A stretch of 64,000 nucleotides of DNA, taken from contig NW_003314291.1 of the NCBI RefSeq assembly GCF_000143415.4, positions 959,650 to 1,023,649 on the forward strand. The letters are read 5' to 3'. The stretch comes from Selaginella moellendorffii (Eukaryota > Streptophyta > Lycopodiopsida > Selaginellales > Selaginellaceae). Made by a program: the position numbers and the translations under genes. This document shows positions 22,101 to 32,814 of the stretch, in pieces (the first letter of the stretch is position 1; each line of letters starts with the position of its first letter). The notes under the pieces were generated by a model. It saw nothing but the letters and a program-made list of their open reading frames with translations. It was not told the DNA's origin and ran no database searches.

Positions 22101-22432
22101 CAGAACTGGCAGTCCATAGCAGTGCTTTCGAGATGTATCCGGAAAGTAGCGAAGGCGCTGATAGATTGGACTCAATCCCCTCCTCAGCGTACTTGAAACA
22201 GAGGCTTCAACTCCTGTCTTGATGTACTTGCCATCTGGTGTCCACTGGATACCAATCTCATCCGTGTGGCTTTCGGAAGCTCCGCAATCAAGGCTCAGAA
22301 ATCCTGCAAACAAAATGCTCAGACTTTTAACAAAAGATTCATGTCAACCAACTAACTTGGTTGAGCTGAAACATAAATCTGTGTTGCGAAGAATGGAGCC
22401 GTAAAAAGAAGGATGAGAGGAGTTGACCACAT
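19156..22432 (-). CDS. malectin-like LRR receptor kinase (RLK copy 2)
   Basis: An intact multi-exon receptor kinase, most divergent of the four copies. Start [20 protein letters not shown] at 22432 is a signal peptide. Exon 2 (to 21757) and exon 3 (21693 down) carry the malectin-like ectodomain ([20 protein letters not shown]...; [20 protein letters not shown]). Then come a GWSGDPC motif, two to three leucine-rich repeats, a membrane span ([20 protein letters not shown]) and a protein kinase with [11 protein letters not shown] loop, AVKVL lysine, IIHRDIK loop and DFG; the chain ends [18 protein letters not shown]. Family: LRR-I/malectin RLKs, plasma-membrane receptors in symbiosis, immunity and growth. 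The ligand is unknown. A truncated 5' copy lies at 33430-33610 in opposite orientation. Confidence 0.85.
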
Positions 22433-22914
22433 TGTTGCTACCCTCTTTTTCAGATAGCTGAAACTTGCTTAAGACCTGGAAAGACATGATAACAACGACG
22501 CTGCAACCAGGGACTTTGTCACGCAAACAAACATGCACGCGCAAAGAGCAAGTCAATAAGATCCATTTGAAAAGTACCTCTGAAAGTTTCTCGCCAAATC
22601 CATAGAACGTTCTGGACTTGGAAAAAATCTCTTGAAACTATTCCAGTTTTACATCGAAGTAACAGTCCATGCTGAGGAATTGGCACTCCCTTCAAAGTGA
22701 GAGACAAAAGTCACCATTTTCCACCAAACTTGGGAAGAGAAAATGGAGACTTCAAGCTGTCACGCGTTAACTTAAACAATGAAAGCGATAAGAGGTAGCA
22801 TACCCTGAACATTATCGCCATCACCAGCCATCGCGTCCACTCTATTGTGCATTTGATGAAACTAGCTGTGTAAGTTTGTAAGCTAACAGAGTATACCAAC
22901 TTACCTGAGTCATC

Positions 22915-23070
22915 TCTAACGAAGACGCCCATTGATGATCTTGTGCTCGATGTCTCTTTGCTCGCAGTGTCCGGCTTTTGCATCTGGAAGCTCTCTTGCA
23001 CCAGCCACGAACGAAAGCCAGGAGTAAATGCGTAACAAGTCTCGTTTTCAATCGGCTTCCCAAACTGCAA
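22915..23070 (-). CDS. possible exon of an unrecognised gene (gene X)
   Basis: An open exon reads FGKPIENETCYAFTPGFRSW, then LVQESFQMQKPDTASKETSS and GVFVRDDS, and ends at a clean GTAAG donor. A possible next exon near 22800-22870 would encode a hydrophobic stretch (EWTRWLVMAIMF). The start was not found. The equivalent sequence in the inverted duplicate (about 32870-33095) has changed codons and a stop, so only this copy could be coding. I do not recognise the family. Confidence 0.3.
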
Positions 23071-23167
23071 AAACTTTGTGTGTCGCTTATGTCCGAGACG
23101 AGATCACCAGTCGCAAAGCTTTTCCGAAGCTTTGATCTGCTTTCACAATCACCCTGCTGCTTGATTC

Positions 23168-23780
23168 ATGGCCGAGCAAGCTTGTCAAGCGCTAGCCATG
23201 ACCTGGAAATGCTTGCAAGGCGTCATGGATCGAATCAAGCATCGACTCATCCTTGTCTGTGCTGGAGGAATGCTGGCCGGCACTGGTAACCATCTTTGTG
23301 CTGCTCATCGGTACACCAATCTTCCTGCTCTTCCTTCCACTTCTCGCCCCTCTCGGCATCCTGGCGGTTCTTTTCATCGGTGGGATCCTTCGTCACCACT
23401 AGCTTGGCTCTTCAAAGTCGCAAAGTTTGGAGCCGAAGCCATGATCCATACCGTGACCGGCAACTTCGTCGAGATCTTCACTGGAAACGTTGGATCCCAC
23501 GTCGCCAGCATCGTCACAAATGCCGCTGGCGGTGTCAAGAACGTTGCTGTGGCTGTGAGTGGAAAAACCTCGCATGCTGTGGGCACGGCGATGGCGAAGC
23601 ATCGGGCGTAGTCGCCAGTGGTCTAGTGGAGACCGCCAAGAACACTGGAAGGCTCTTGAGATTGGAACCACTGCAATGACTGGGGGAGTTCTCGAGCTTG
23701 GATCATGTGTAACTGGCGGAGTTCTCGAGCTTGGATCGAGCGTAACCGGCACTGTGACTGAACTTGGATCCAAGCTATAG
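23168..23780 (+). pseudogene. broken copy of the membrane-hairpin protein
   Basis: Begins MAEQACQALAMTWKCLQGVM like the intact gene at 32002-32790 (minus). The frame is lost where the hydrophobic hairpin starts (after CAGGMLAGTG), because of small deletions. It is regained in pieces through HTVTGNFVEIFTGNVGSHVA and the GVLELGS repeats. Further deletions remove about half of the repeat tail. It is part of an inverted duplicate of the 31.8-33.6 kb segment. Confidence 0.8.
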
Positions 23781-23893
23781 CTACCAGTTCTTGCGGCAAG
23801 AAGGGGAGCCAGGTGCTTGGGAAGGCGCTGATGAAGCGGCGGAACGCGGACATCACCACGATGACCTGGAGCGTCGGCACGGCTCGTGATTGA
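23781..23893 (+). pseudogene. fragment of the LSG1 5' exon
   Basis: About 113 bp match the start of the LSG1 gene at 35772-35890 (CAAGAAGGGGAGCCAGGTGC and GCTGATGAAGCGGCGGAACG), with small deletions, and the frame is not kept. The same fragment occurs in opposite orientation at about 31800-31935, also next to the hairpin-protein gene. Confidence 0.75.
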
Positions 23894-23894
23894 T

Positions 23895-24313
23895 AGCATT
23901 TGGCAAGATCGTGGAGACGATCGGCCATTCCTGCCGGTGCACCGAGATTGGCTCGCCAAAAATCCCAGAGGTTTTGATCTTCCTTGGTGGATGGGACAAG
24001 CCTCGGCGGCCAAGTCGATTCGTCCTGTTCTTCCCGAGAAATGGGAAAGGTCTATAAGGAGCTATGAGAATCGATTGGTAGGCATCTGTGTGTGCTGGGC
24101 GTCCTGGCCGGGAAGCTCTGCTCCCATGGCTTCTCCAGCACCGTCACCGCGCTCCTGCCTCTTGCGCTTCTCCTAGATCCGGCGCTCGCGCAGCAGCCAC
24201 GCCTTCTCGCGGCTGCTTGTGCATCTGGAGCCTCTTCCACTGCCACTCGGTGACGCCGCCGGGGAATGTGCGCTTGCCGCCGCCCATTCGCGCTCCGCTC
24301 AAGCTCATCGCCA
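23895..24313 (-). pseudogene. broken copy of the small basic protein
   Basis: Homologous to the intact gene at 12910-13506. The start MAMSLSG is still present at 24313, but deletions after it, in the RMREKAW helix and in the central part remove the frame; only about 420 of 597 bases remain. It stands head-to-head with the intact PUS3. Confidence 0.8.
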
Positions 24314-24384
24314 TGGCGGGAAAACCTCAAGAACCCTAAACTCTCGCCATAAACCCTAAAATTTGCTCTTGAATTTTGGGGTCG

Positions 24385-26373
24385 ATGGAAGAGGGGCGCA
24401 TCCGCGAGCTGGAGAACGATGTTGCCGCATTGACTGCGAGGATCAAGGCAAGTTCTTTCATCCTCTCTTCAGTGAGTGAAAATCTTGGCGCAGGCACTGG
24501 AAATGGAGAATGCAAATTTAACTGCTCGATTCTCACAGCAGGTTCGTTCTTCTTCTGTCCCATTCGATTTACTCTCTGTTCTTTCAGCATGGTGAGAACC
24601 AGTCGCTAAAATCGAAGCGGACTCACAAGAATCACAAGAAAGAAAATCAAGGTACTCTACGATCCGTTTAAAAGGATTCCTAGTAACTCTTTCTCTCTTG
24701 CTAGGAAACTTTAAGCGACGATTTGTGGCTTTGAAAATCATGTACATTGGCAGCTGGTACGTTCCTATCTTTCGTTTGGAAGAAAGCTGATTTTTTTTTT
24801 TCTTTTTTCTTTGTTACTATCTAGTTACCATGGATTTGCGTCGCAAGGCTGTGCTTTTAAAACTGTCGAGGTATGCAGTGTTTTCTTAGAACATGAGAGC
24901 AACTCTGGCATTTTCCAGTCCGAGATCTTTGCCGCTCTACAGAGAACAAATCTTGTAGTCGGTTCTATAGCCGATGCAAATTACTCGAGGTGTGGTCGAA
25001 CTGATAGAGGTGTTTCGGCGACTGCTCAGGTTCTCTTTGCGGTGTAACTCTTCCTTTTTCGAGCTTGGCTGCTTGCAGGTTATTGCATTGTATTTGCGCT
25101 CGAAAAAGAAAGCGTTGGATGACACCGAAGAGTCTGGTTATGGCTCAAAAGATAGAGTCACTGTCGCAAGATCCAGCCGCGAAGAGGAGGAGATGTTTGC
25201 CGCCGAAACAGGTACCGTCACTCGAGATTTCGTGATCTAATCGTGTGAATCACGCCAGATGACGATGAAATAGACTACGTAAGCTCACTTAATCGGGCTC
25301 TTCCAGCAGATATACGAGTTCTTGGATGGTGTCCTGTTCCTCCTGGATTTCATGCAAGGTATCACTCTCAAATTTAAGCATTCACTTTGCGAGTGCTCTG
25401 CTGCGCAGGTTCAGCTGTTTGTATCGGGAGTACAAGTACTTCTTCATCGACGATGGCTTAAACATAGACGTAAGAAATTGAAAATTTGGCTGCAGAAGTT
25501 TCATTTTTCTTTTCATTTTGTTTAGGCCATGAAGCAAGCATCTCAGCGACTGCTTGGTGAGCACGATTTTCGCAACTTCTGTAAAATGGATGCTGACAAC
25601 ATTCACAACTACACCCGACAGATTCTGGCTTTCGACATTCTTCCAATTGAAGAGTGGTAGAGTATTTGAATCTTTGGATTGTTGGTTTCTTCATCACTGT
25701 CTCGCCTTTCAGCTGGGAAGGAAGAAGTCTGTGGGTTATGCACGTCCGAGGAAACGCATTCTTATGGCATCAAGTTCGTTGCATGGCTGCTGTGCTTTTC
25801 ATGATTGGCCGTGGCCATGAAACACTGACAGTAAGCTGCAACTCGATTTTTTCCATGGAGATAAATAAGTTTGTTGATTTTGTAGATCATTGATGACCTT
25901 TTAGATGTGGACAAGACAATGAGAAAACCACAGTATGTGATGGCGCCCGAGCTTCCGCTTGTTCTTCAGAGTTGTGCTTTTCAAGGCCTTCGATTCTACT
26001 GCCGGCCTGGTAAGTGTCAAAGTTAGATCCAGGCTCACATTTTGGTTTACATATGTTTGTAGAATCAAAAGCACAGATACATAGGCATTTGTTGAAACAT
26101 CTCGACCAAACGCTGTTAACAGCTGCACTAATTTCTGAAGGCATGCTGGAGCTTGATTGTCCTGGTGAGCATGCTTCTCTTCATGCTTTGATTAAATCCA
26201 TCATGTTGCAGACTCAATTGTTTCTTTTAGCAAAACAAATTATGTGCCTCTCCTCTCTCGGCCCACTGAACGTAAGCAAACTTCTACCAGAGTTTCACAG
26301 CTGACGATTGTGTGTTTTAGCTACTTATGAAGAACGGCGAAAGAAATTGATCAACACCACCAACACTTCTTAA
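24385..26373 (+). CDS. PUS3: tRNA pseudouridine(38/39) synthase, PUS3/DEG1 family
   Basis: Fifteen small exons (24385-24447, 24494-24541, 24588-24651, 24705-24756, 24825-24870, 24919-25029, 25079-25211, 25259-25358, 25409-25469, 25526-25656, 25713-25830, 25886-26009, 26063-26164, 26212-26271, 26321-26373) join in consistent phase to 421 residues. A short N-terminal coiled coil (MEEGRIRELENDVAALTARI) and a basic linker precede the TruA fold. Key motifs are YHGFASQ, the catalytic-Asp loop YSRCGRTDRGVSA, ALPADIRVLGWCPVPPGFHA, SCLYREYKYFF, and FLWHQVRCMAAVLFMIG. The enzyme converts U38/U39 of the tRNA anticodon arm to pseudouridine. Intron 1 starts GCAAGT, a GC-AG intron. The stop codon lies 33 bases from that of the opposing receptor kinase. 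It is the intact partner of the remnant at 13579-14550. Confidence 0.93.
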
Positions 26374-26406
26374 ACCACTGTCCCAATTTTGGTAAACTTG
26401 CACTGC

Positions 26407-29400
26407 TTATCTTCCTCTGCTGAAAGTATCCATAGGTCGTGTGATAGAGTTCCCTTCCTCTTCAAGTTGGATGGCCTCTTTCAGCTCGTTTACCACAGCG
26501 CTCATGTTTGGCCTCCTATCGGATCGATGCTCCACGCAGTTCATTGCAAGTTCCAAAACTTTCCATACTGCTTGCTCTTTATAGCTTGATAGCTTGGGAT
26601 CTATTAGAGTTTTCAGGTTGCCTCTCTCGAGTTCCCTGCATGCCTGGAGGAAGTAAAGCTGCTGTCAAGCAAGCGAAAGACTTGGAAAGAGTGTTCTTAC
26701 CCATTTTGAAAGAACAACTTGTTCCTCTGGAAGTGTCAGATTGATAGGTTCACGGCTGCAAACAATTTCAAACAGTACCACTCCAAAGCTGTACACATCT
26801 GATTTCTCTGTGAGTCTACTGTAGGAATGGTACCTGAGAAACCATTGAAGAAAAATTTGTGACAATGGTTCAAACCAGAAGATAATGAAATTGAAGTTTC
26901 TGCTTACTCTGGATCGAGATATCCTGGAGTTCCTTTGACAATTGTTGAGACGTGAGATGCATTGTTTTTGTCGTAAAGCTTAGAGAGCCCGAAATCGCTA
27001 ACTTTGGCAACCATAGCAGAGCTTAAAAGTATGTTGGTTGTCTTTATGTCTCGATGGATTATATGAAGATTACAAGACGTGTGCAAATACTCCAATCCTA
27101 TGAAAATCATTGTTTAGAGCCATCATACAAACTCGTCTTGTTTACCTTGAGCAGCGTCTAAAGCAATTTGCAATCGAGATTTCCAACTTAAAGTTGGACA
27201 GCTTGTGCCTTACATACAAGCACATTAAAGAGAGACAAATGGAAACCAAAGAAGATCACTTACCATACAAGTGCTCTCTCAAAGTTCCATTCGACAAAAA
27301 CTCATAGAGCAGTATAAGCTTCGATCCATGGTCACAGTAGCCAAGAAAAGAGACCAAGTTCCTATGATGTACGACTGATAGAATATCAATCTGCCAAGAA
27401 AATGCAATGGTTTTGAATCAGTTTGGTATCCATGCTTCACGATCAAACTCACCTCTGTATTAAACTCTTGATATCCTTGCTTTGAGGAGCTTGACAAAAC
27501 CTTAACAGCAACTTCAACACCATTGGAAAGGCGGCCATAGTACACTGGTCCAAAGCTTCCTTCGCCTAGAACTTGCTTGAAGTTGTTTGTGGCCTCGATC
27601 ACATCTTTGTAACTAAAGTTTTTGGTGCTGGAGTTTGGAGACTTTGGAGCCAGGCCTGGAGATTAGAAATGAGCTGTAAACACAAGCCAGCAGTTTGCAA
27701 CTTACTTGGACTCTCAGTATCTTTGGTATCTGACTCCTGTGGTCTGATGGTTCCTGGGCTCTTGTCCGTCTTTCTACGGGACATGAAACACACAACAAGT
27801 CCAGCTGCGAGTAGTAACATGGCTACGCATGGAACCGCGATTCCAATTAAAAGTGTTGTATTTTTCGTCTTCTTTGCGTCGAGTTTCTCGCATAACTTAA
27901 CACTAGTGCTGCAGAAGGAAGGAAACAAAAGATAAAATTCAAGAGAGAATCTCGATAAACGAACTTGAAAGAGAGCTGCAGTTCTGGTGGTACACAATCC
28001 AAGCTGTTGTTTTGTAAGGACCTGTGAAATAGTGAGTGTAAGAAACACTCTAATTTTCGAGCATACGCTGTACTCACAAAACCGTGAGGTTCTTCAAGGA
28101 GCTAAAGTTTGGAACTGGCCCTGTCAATGCGTTGTTATCCAGATATCTGAAGGACAAGATGAGAAGAAACCAAGTGCTAAAGAGCCTTTCATACATTTTT
28201 GTTAGATGTAACAGCTTCGTGATGGACTGTGATATATTACCACTCAAACGTTGGTTGGATAAGTTCCTGCAATGCAAAGCTCTTCAGTTTCGTATGATAG
28301 ATATGAATCCTCTTACAGCTCTGTGATTCTTGCTGGGATTTGAGCTACGTCGCAAGTGATCCACTGCCAAGTGTAGGGAAGAGGCAAACAAGGATCTCCC
28401 GACCATCCAGTGATGTTAAAGTCATTCATCACATCACGAATCGCTACCACTGTCCAGAGAAGAAAACTGTCACAAACAAGATAATGTATATGATGCTACA
28501 TACCATCATTGGGTTCTGTCCCTGGAAGGAGACCACCTTTATACTCGAAGAGCTCCGCAGCATTGAGGACCGCACCCAGCGTAGAGTTTGGCGTGGGGAC
28601 CAGAAAGAAACGCGTTGGATTAGAAAGCTCCACGGGAGCTTTGAGATACACTTGCACTGAAGTAAGCGGAGCCTGGGTGTGCTTTTCGATGTTGACGGTC
28701 ACCGCGATCTGGGGAGTTTCAAGAGAGCTGGTGTTGAAAAGGAGCGTGAACTCTCTCGTGTCGTTCCCCAGAGCGAAGAACTCCGCAAAGTAAAAGTTCA
28801 CGTAGTACTTCGTTGCCTCGAGCGTGGCTGGAAACTCGAAGACCATCACGGAGTTGGAGACGATCGCGGAGCTCATCACCGCGGTGGGAGGCTTGTTAAA
28901 AGTTTTCCCTACGGAAACAGTCGAGTTAGTGTTGATCCGCTGGTAGCTTCCCATGTTTTTGAAGCTCTTGTCAGCTCTCCATATTCGATCGTATTCATCC
29001 AAAGGATACCTGTTCGAAGAATTGAACGCTCGAAGAGAAAAAAGTTTGGGAGTTTCTTACCTGATATCTTCGTTTGAAGTTGCTCCAAGATTGATCCTTC
29101 TCCACATGAGTAAGACCTCACTATAATCCAAGACACTTCCACTCATCCCAGGAGCCAGCCTTCTAAGCTCGATTGTGGAGATGAATGGGATATTTGCCGG
29201 TGAATTCGAGCTGGTTCCAAGGCATAGATCTAGTGTCGAGTTTGTGGCTTTCACCACAAACTCGTAGTACCACGACGACTGGCTTCCCAGGCTCGCATTC
29301 ATCACAGTATTCGCACCAATCGCGATGTCAAACTCGACTCGAGTTGATTCCAGCCCATCGTAGTTTCCGTAGTAGAACCGCGGCCTCACGATGTAGCTCT

Positions 29401-29754
29401 CGTCCACCACAACTGGCAAAGCGTAGCAGTGCTTCCGGGAGGTGTCATTAAAGTAGCGAAGACGCTGCACTATTAGATCCGCATCTTTCTTCAACAAGCT
29501 TGAAATGGAAGCTGTCTCTCCGGTGGTGATGTACTTGTCGTCGGGTATCCATTCGATACCATTTACATCAGTGTGGCTGTCGAAAGCTCCACAGTCGAGG
29601 CTCAAAAATCCTGCACAAGATCGATAGAGTTCTTCCAAAAACCATCTTTCAAATCGATGAAATGCTACTCACCTGGTTGCGCTGAAACGTAAGTCTGTGC
29701 TGCGAGGATAAAGCCAAGCGTGAAAGGGAGAAGGAGATGATCAGCCGACCACAT
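26407..29754 (-). CDS. malectin-like LRR receptor kinase (RLK copy 3)
   Basis: An intact receptor kinase of roughly 870-900 residues in about 14 exons (first: 29754-29673, 29610-29061, 29009-28504). Signal peptide [20 protein letters not shown]. Two large exons form the malectin-like ectodomain ([60 protein letters not shown]). [20 protein letters not shown] and [13 protein letters not shown] begin the short LRR stretch. A membrane span ([19 protein letters not shown]) follows. The kinase has [23 protein letters not shown], a DFG motif, GTPGYLDPE and a tail [18 protein letters not shown]. It is an RD-type serine/threonine kinase at the plasma membrane; the ligand is unknown. Closest to copies 1 and 4. 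It is convergent with PUS3, stops 33 bases apart. Confidence 0.9.
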
Positions 29755-30354
29755 TTTCCGCTCGAGCGAGCCGGCACTGGGGCCTATTCTCTCAAAAAGT
29801 TGTGCTCATGCTCTCGAGAGAAGCAAACGAGAGAGCGATCCAGCCTGTGCATAGACGACCAAGCAAAAGAAAGACATAAGAACCAGCAGGATGTTTCACG
29901 ATCTAAATCAGACAGGCAAGAGAGGAGACTTTGGATATGTCAATGGCAATCCATTTGCATCAAAGCACCTTCGAGAATGCCGTAACAAACGCCGTGTTCG
30001 TGGCCTGAACGTGGAAGCGTATTAAAATCTATCAAATCAGTGTACGAATCTCACCATTTATCTTATGATTTGTGTTATAACGACTTGCAAGCAGAAACTC
30101 CTTGTTCTATCTACATGCGCTATGTCAAGCATGAACTTACATCCTTCAATCTCAAGGTACAAAGAGTGAGAAAATGGAATTTATTTTGAAACTCTTCGGT
30201 CTAAACTGGACAAAGAAAGCGAGACAAAGTGATTGAAGAGCTGAAACAGGAGTACAAACAAGAGTAAGCTGACGTTCATGACATGTTAATTTTGTTGGAG
30301 GACTTTGCTTTTCATCAAGGAATCTAACATCTCAAGTCTTGAAACACTCGAGGT
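29755..30354. other. gene-free stretch: 5' flank of RLK copy 3
   Basis: The first 300 bp are shared with the flank of copy 1 (17653-17960) and, in part, with 53035-53175. The rest (30060-30354) shows no ORF or repeat that I can support. Confidence 0.5.
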
Positions 30355-31075
30355 TCAACTTGCACGCAACAATGAATGATTGAAACAAGAGCACAAAGAA
30401 AAAGAGGCTACACTTCCAAATTGATGCTGGCCTCGAGCAATTTGAAGGCCACATACATCAAAACTAGAAAAACACTCGAAGAAATTGTTCGCCTTGTTCT
30501 CCAGCTGCTGGATCTCAGCCTCATCTGGCTCAGTATAACATACGGCCACGACTTCTCTGGATACGTGAGCCACTCGCGCCAAACGAGAGCCTCTCTTCAC
30601 GTCCTTCGCGTTCTTGGGAGCCGGAACACCTCCCGGCCAGCGCCCAGCTTGGCAACCAGTACCGTGTAAGTTATCTCGTAGGGCACCACGAGGAAGAGCT
30701 CGAGCGTCTCACTGATAGCCGTGGGCATCGAGTTCCAGCACGAGAGGTACTTCCAGCACTCGTCGAAGATCCACCTTGCCACACTTGCCGTAGAGATTGA
30801 TCTCATGAGAAGCGCGCTCACGATCACTCGGTCCGCTTGGAGGACCCGCTCGTGGACGGCGGCCGTTGCCATATCCGCGCAAGCGTCGAGGACTCTCGCA
30901 AAGGTGATGTGATTCGGCACAACGCCTTCGTGGTCCACGGCCTCCTCGGGGGAGTGGGAGTAAGCCGAGAGCATCGACGTTCACATCCTTGAACTCCACA
31001 CGGTCAAAAACTTCTCCCGCGAAATCGAGCCCGCCATACCTCCGGTACGTTGATGAGCCCGGTCATCACCACCAC
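30355..31075 (-). pseudogene. PPR gene fragments, decayed (copy of 40.1-41.3 kb)
   Basis: Reverse-strand similarity to the 3' two-thirds of the PPR gene at 39580-41358: ASRLARV-like end, HVSREVVAVCYTEPDEAEIQ, VVPNHITFARVLDACADMAT, then LSAYSHSPEEAV. Large internal deletions and frameshifts are present. It is the first tile in a mosaic of PPR and LSG1 pieces. Confidence 0.8.
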
Positions 31076-31077
31076 GG

Positions 31078-31480
31078 AGGCAGACTTACGGCTTGCTACT
31101 CCCGAAGCAAAGCTGTACGATGATCAAAACAGGCCTCCTACAGCTGCGGAGCTTCCCAAGTCCTACGCTCAGTCGCACGGCTAGGAAGAGGGCCGTTCTG
31201 TTTGGTTTACCGTACCGAGTCGAGCAACTCTTCGCACGAGGTAGATCCAGACGTGCGAAGGAAAGATGTAGCGTCGAGAGGTCTTCCAGACGAGACACGG
31301 TCTGCTCGTCAGATGCTCAAGGACTACATACTGCCATCCTCCGCCGGACTCCGACAGCACAAGCGACGATGCAACCAACGACGATCAGTCTATCGATGAT
31401 GGTGGTGTTCACAGTGACGATGGCAACGATCTCTCAGGAGAAGAGGACGAAGAAGAAGAACAATAAACTACTGCAAATAC
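31078..31480 (+). pseudogene. LSG1 GTPase fragment (copy of 37.3-37.7 kb)
   Basis: Plus-strand similarity to the LSG1 C-terminal region: CGGCTTGCTACTCCCGAAGC, CCTACGCTCAGTCGCACGGC and GGTCTTCCAGACGAGACACG, then the acidic tail coding ACGACGATCAG-like repeats. Frameshifts and stops occur throughout (for example a TAG just after the CGCACGGC segment). Confidence 0.8.
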
Positions 31481-31489
31481 TAACCGAGA

Positions 31490-31645
31490 GTGACGATCGC
31501 TACCAAAAAAGCCTTGACTACTACCAAACGGATGCTGCTCGAGGCCCGACGCTCACATCCTCAACTCCGTGCTGTGCTGCGTGGAAGGCCCGGAAGATCC
31601 ACGACCAGGTGTTCTCGTCGGCCTTCTACGTGGACGTGGGACTTG
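31490..31645 (+). pseudogene. PPR fragment (copy of 39.93-40.09 kb)
   Basis: Plus-strand similarity to the PPR gene: GACTACTACCAAACGGATGC, ACATCCTCAACTCCGTGCTG and CCGGAAGATCCACGACCAGG. Orientation is opposite to the other PPR fragment 500 bp away, and it ends abruptly in an inverted LSG1 fragment. Confidence 0.75.
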
Positions 31646-31935
31646 ATTCGCGATAACCTGAATCGGAGTGTCATCTTATCAAGCAACCATGTCCGTCGTT
31701 GATAATCAAAGTCTGGAAATGCTTCGTCTTTCCAGGCCCTGCGACTCGCTTCTCCATATCCATAGACGTGTCAAAGCTCGAGTCGGCTTTTTCCTCCTGT
31801 GCAAAATCAATGGATGGCTGGGATTTGTATCGGAGAAAATGCGCTCCGCCTACTCGAGCACCACTTGCAATTGTGTCATCGCGATGATGATGGCCTTCCC
31901 AAGCACCTGGCTCCCCTTCTTGCCGCAAGTAGTAG
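31646..31935 (-). pseudogene. inverted LSG1 fragments (three non-adjacent pieces)
   Basis: Minus-strand pieces corresponding to about 37255-37310, 37134-37170, 36968-37035 and 35772-35960 of LSG1, in the gene's own order but with the sequence between them missing. The last tile equals the fragment at 23781-23893. None keeps a frame. Confidence 0.75.
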
Positions 31936-32001
31936 AGTATAGCCAGGGATCTCTATTATCACATTTTCACTAAAAGAAAGATCACATTGACCGGTGGTAG
32001 A

Positions 32002-32790
32002 TCACGAGTGCCTCTCCGATCCCGTATTCTTCTTCTTGCGCGACGAGCTCTTGTCACCGGATGGATGGAACAATCCTGCCAAGCCGCCGAGTACATTGGA
32101 TCCAAGTTCAGTCACAGTGCCGGTTACGCTCAATCCAAGCCCGATAGCTCGGCCGGCTACGCTTGATCCAAACTCGAGAACTCCATCGGTTACACTTGAT
32201 CCAAGCTCGAGAACTCCCCCAGTCACGGCTGTGGTTTCAATCTCGAGAGCCTTCCCAGTGTTCTCCACTACACAAGTGGCGATTACGCTCGATGTGCCGG
32301 TGATCGCCATCGCCGTGCCCGCGACACCACCCACAGCTTGCGAGGTTTTATCACTCACTGCCACAGCAACGTTCTTGACACCGCCAGCGGCATTTGTGAC
32401 GATGCTGGCGACGTGGGATCCAACGTTTCCAGTGAAGATCTCGGCGAAGTTGCCGGTCACGGTATGGATCATGGCTTCGGCTCCAAACGTTGCGACTTCC
32501 AAGAGCCAAGCTAGTGGTGACGAGCTTGCAAGCACGAAGACCAGGATCCCACCGATAAAAAGAACCGCCAGGACGCCGAGATTGACGAGAAGTGGAAGGA
32601 AGAGCAGGAAGATTGGTGTACCGATGAGCAGCACAAAGATAGTTACCAGTGCGGCAGTGCCGGCCAGCATTCCTCCAGCACAGACAAAGACGAGTCGATG
32701 CAAGGTTGGCTTTTCCTGCTTGATTCGATCCATGACGCCTTGCAAGCATTTCCAGGTCTTGGCTAGCGCTCCACAAGCTTGCTCGGCCAT
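32002..32790 (-). CDS. membrane-hairpin protein with 11-residue amphipathic repeats, intact copy
   Basis: A 262-residue intronless protein. After MAEQACGALAKTWKCLQGVM and a short helix comes one long hydrophobic segment of about 45 residues (LVTIFVLLIGTPIFLLFLPL onward) with central prolines, long enough for a hairpin rather than a single span, as in oleosin-type lipid-droplet proteins. The C-terminal half is built of alternating Gly/Ala/Val/Thr helices (GGVKNVAVAVSDKTSQAVGG), ending in at least four 11-residue units: TGGVLELGSSV, TDGVLEFGSSV, AGRAIGLGLSV, TGTVTELGSNV. The tail is basic (SSSRKKKN). I do not recognise a named family; a lipid-droplet or ER-membrane coat role is an inference from architecture. 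A broken copy lies at 23168-23780. Confidence 0.65.
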   Translation of the reverse strand: MAEQACGALAKTWKCLQGVMDRIKQEKPTLHRLVFVCAGGMLAGTAALVTIFVLLIGTPIFLLFLPLLVNLGVLAVLFIGGILVFVLASSSPLAWLLEVATFGAEAMIHTVTGNFAEIFTGNVGSHVASIVTNAAGGVKNVAVAVSDKTSQAVGGVAGTAMAITGTSSVIATCVVENTGKALEIETTAVTGGVLELGSSVTDGVLEFGSSVAGRAIGLGLSVTGTVTELGSNVLGGLAGLFHPSGDKSSSRKKKNTGSERHS

Positions 32791-32814
32791 GAATCACGCA
32801 GCAGGGTAATTGTG

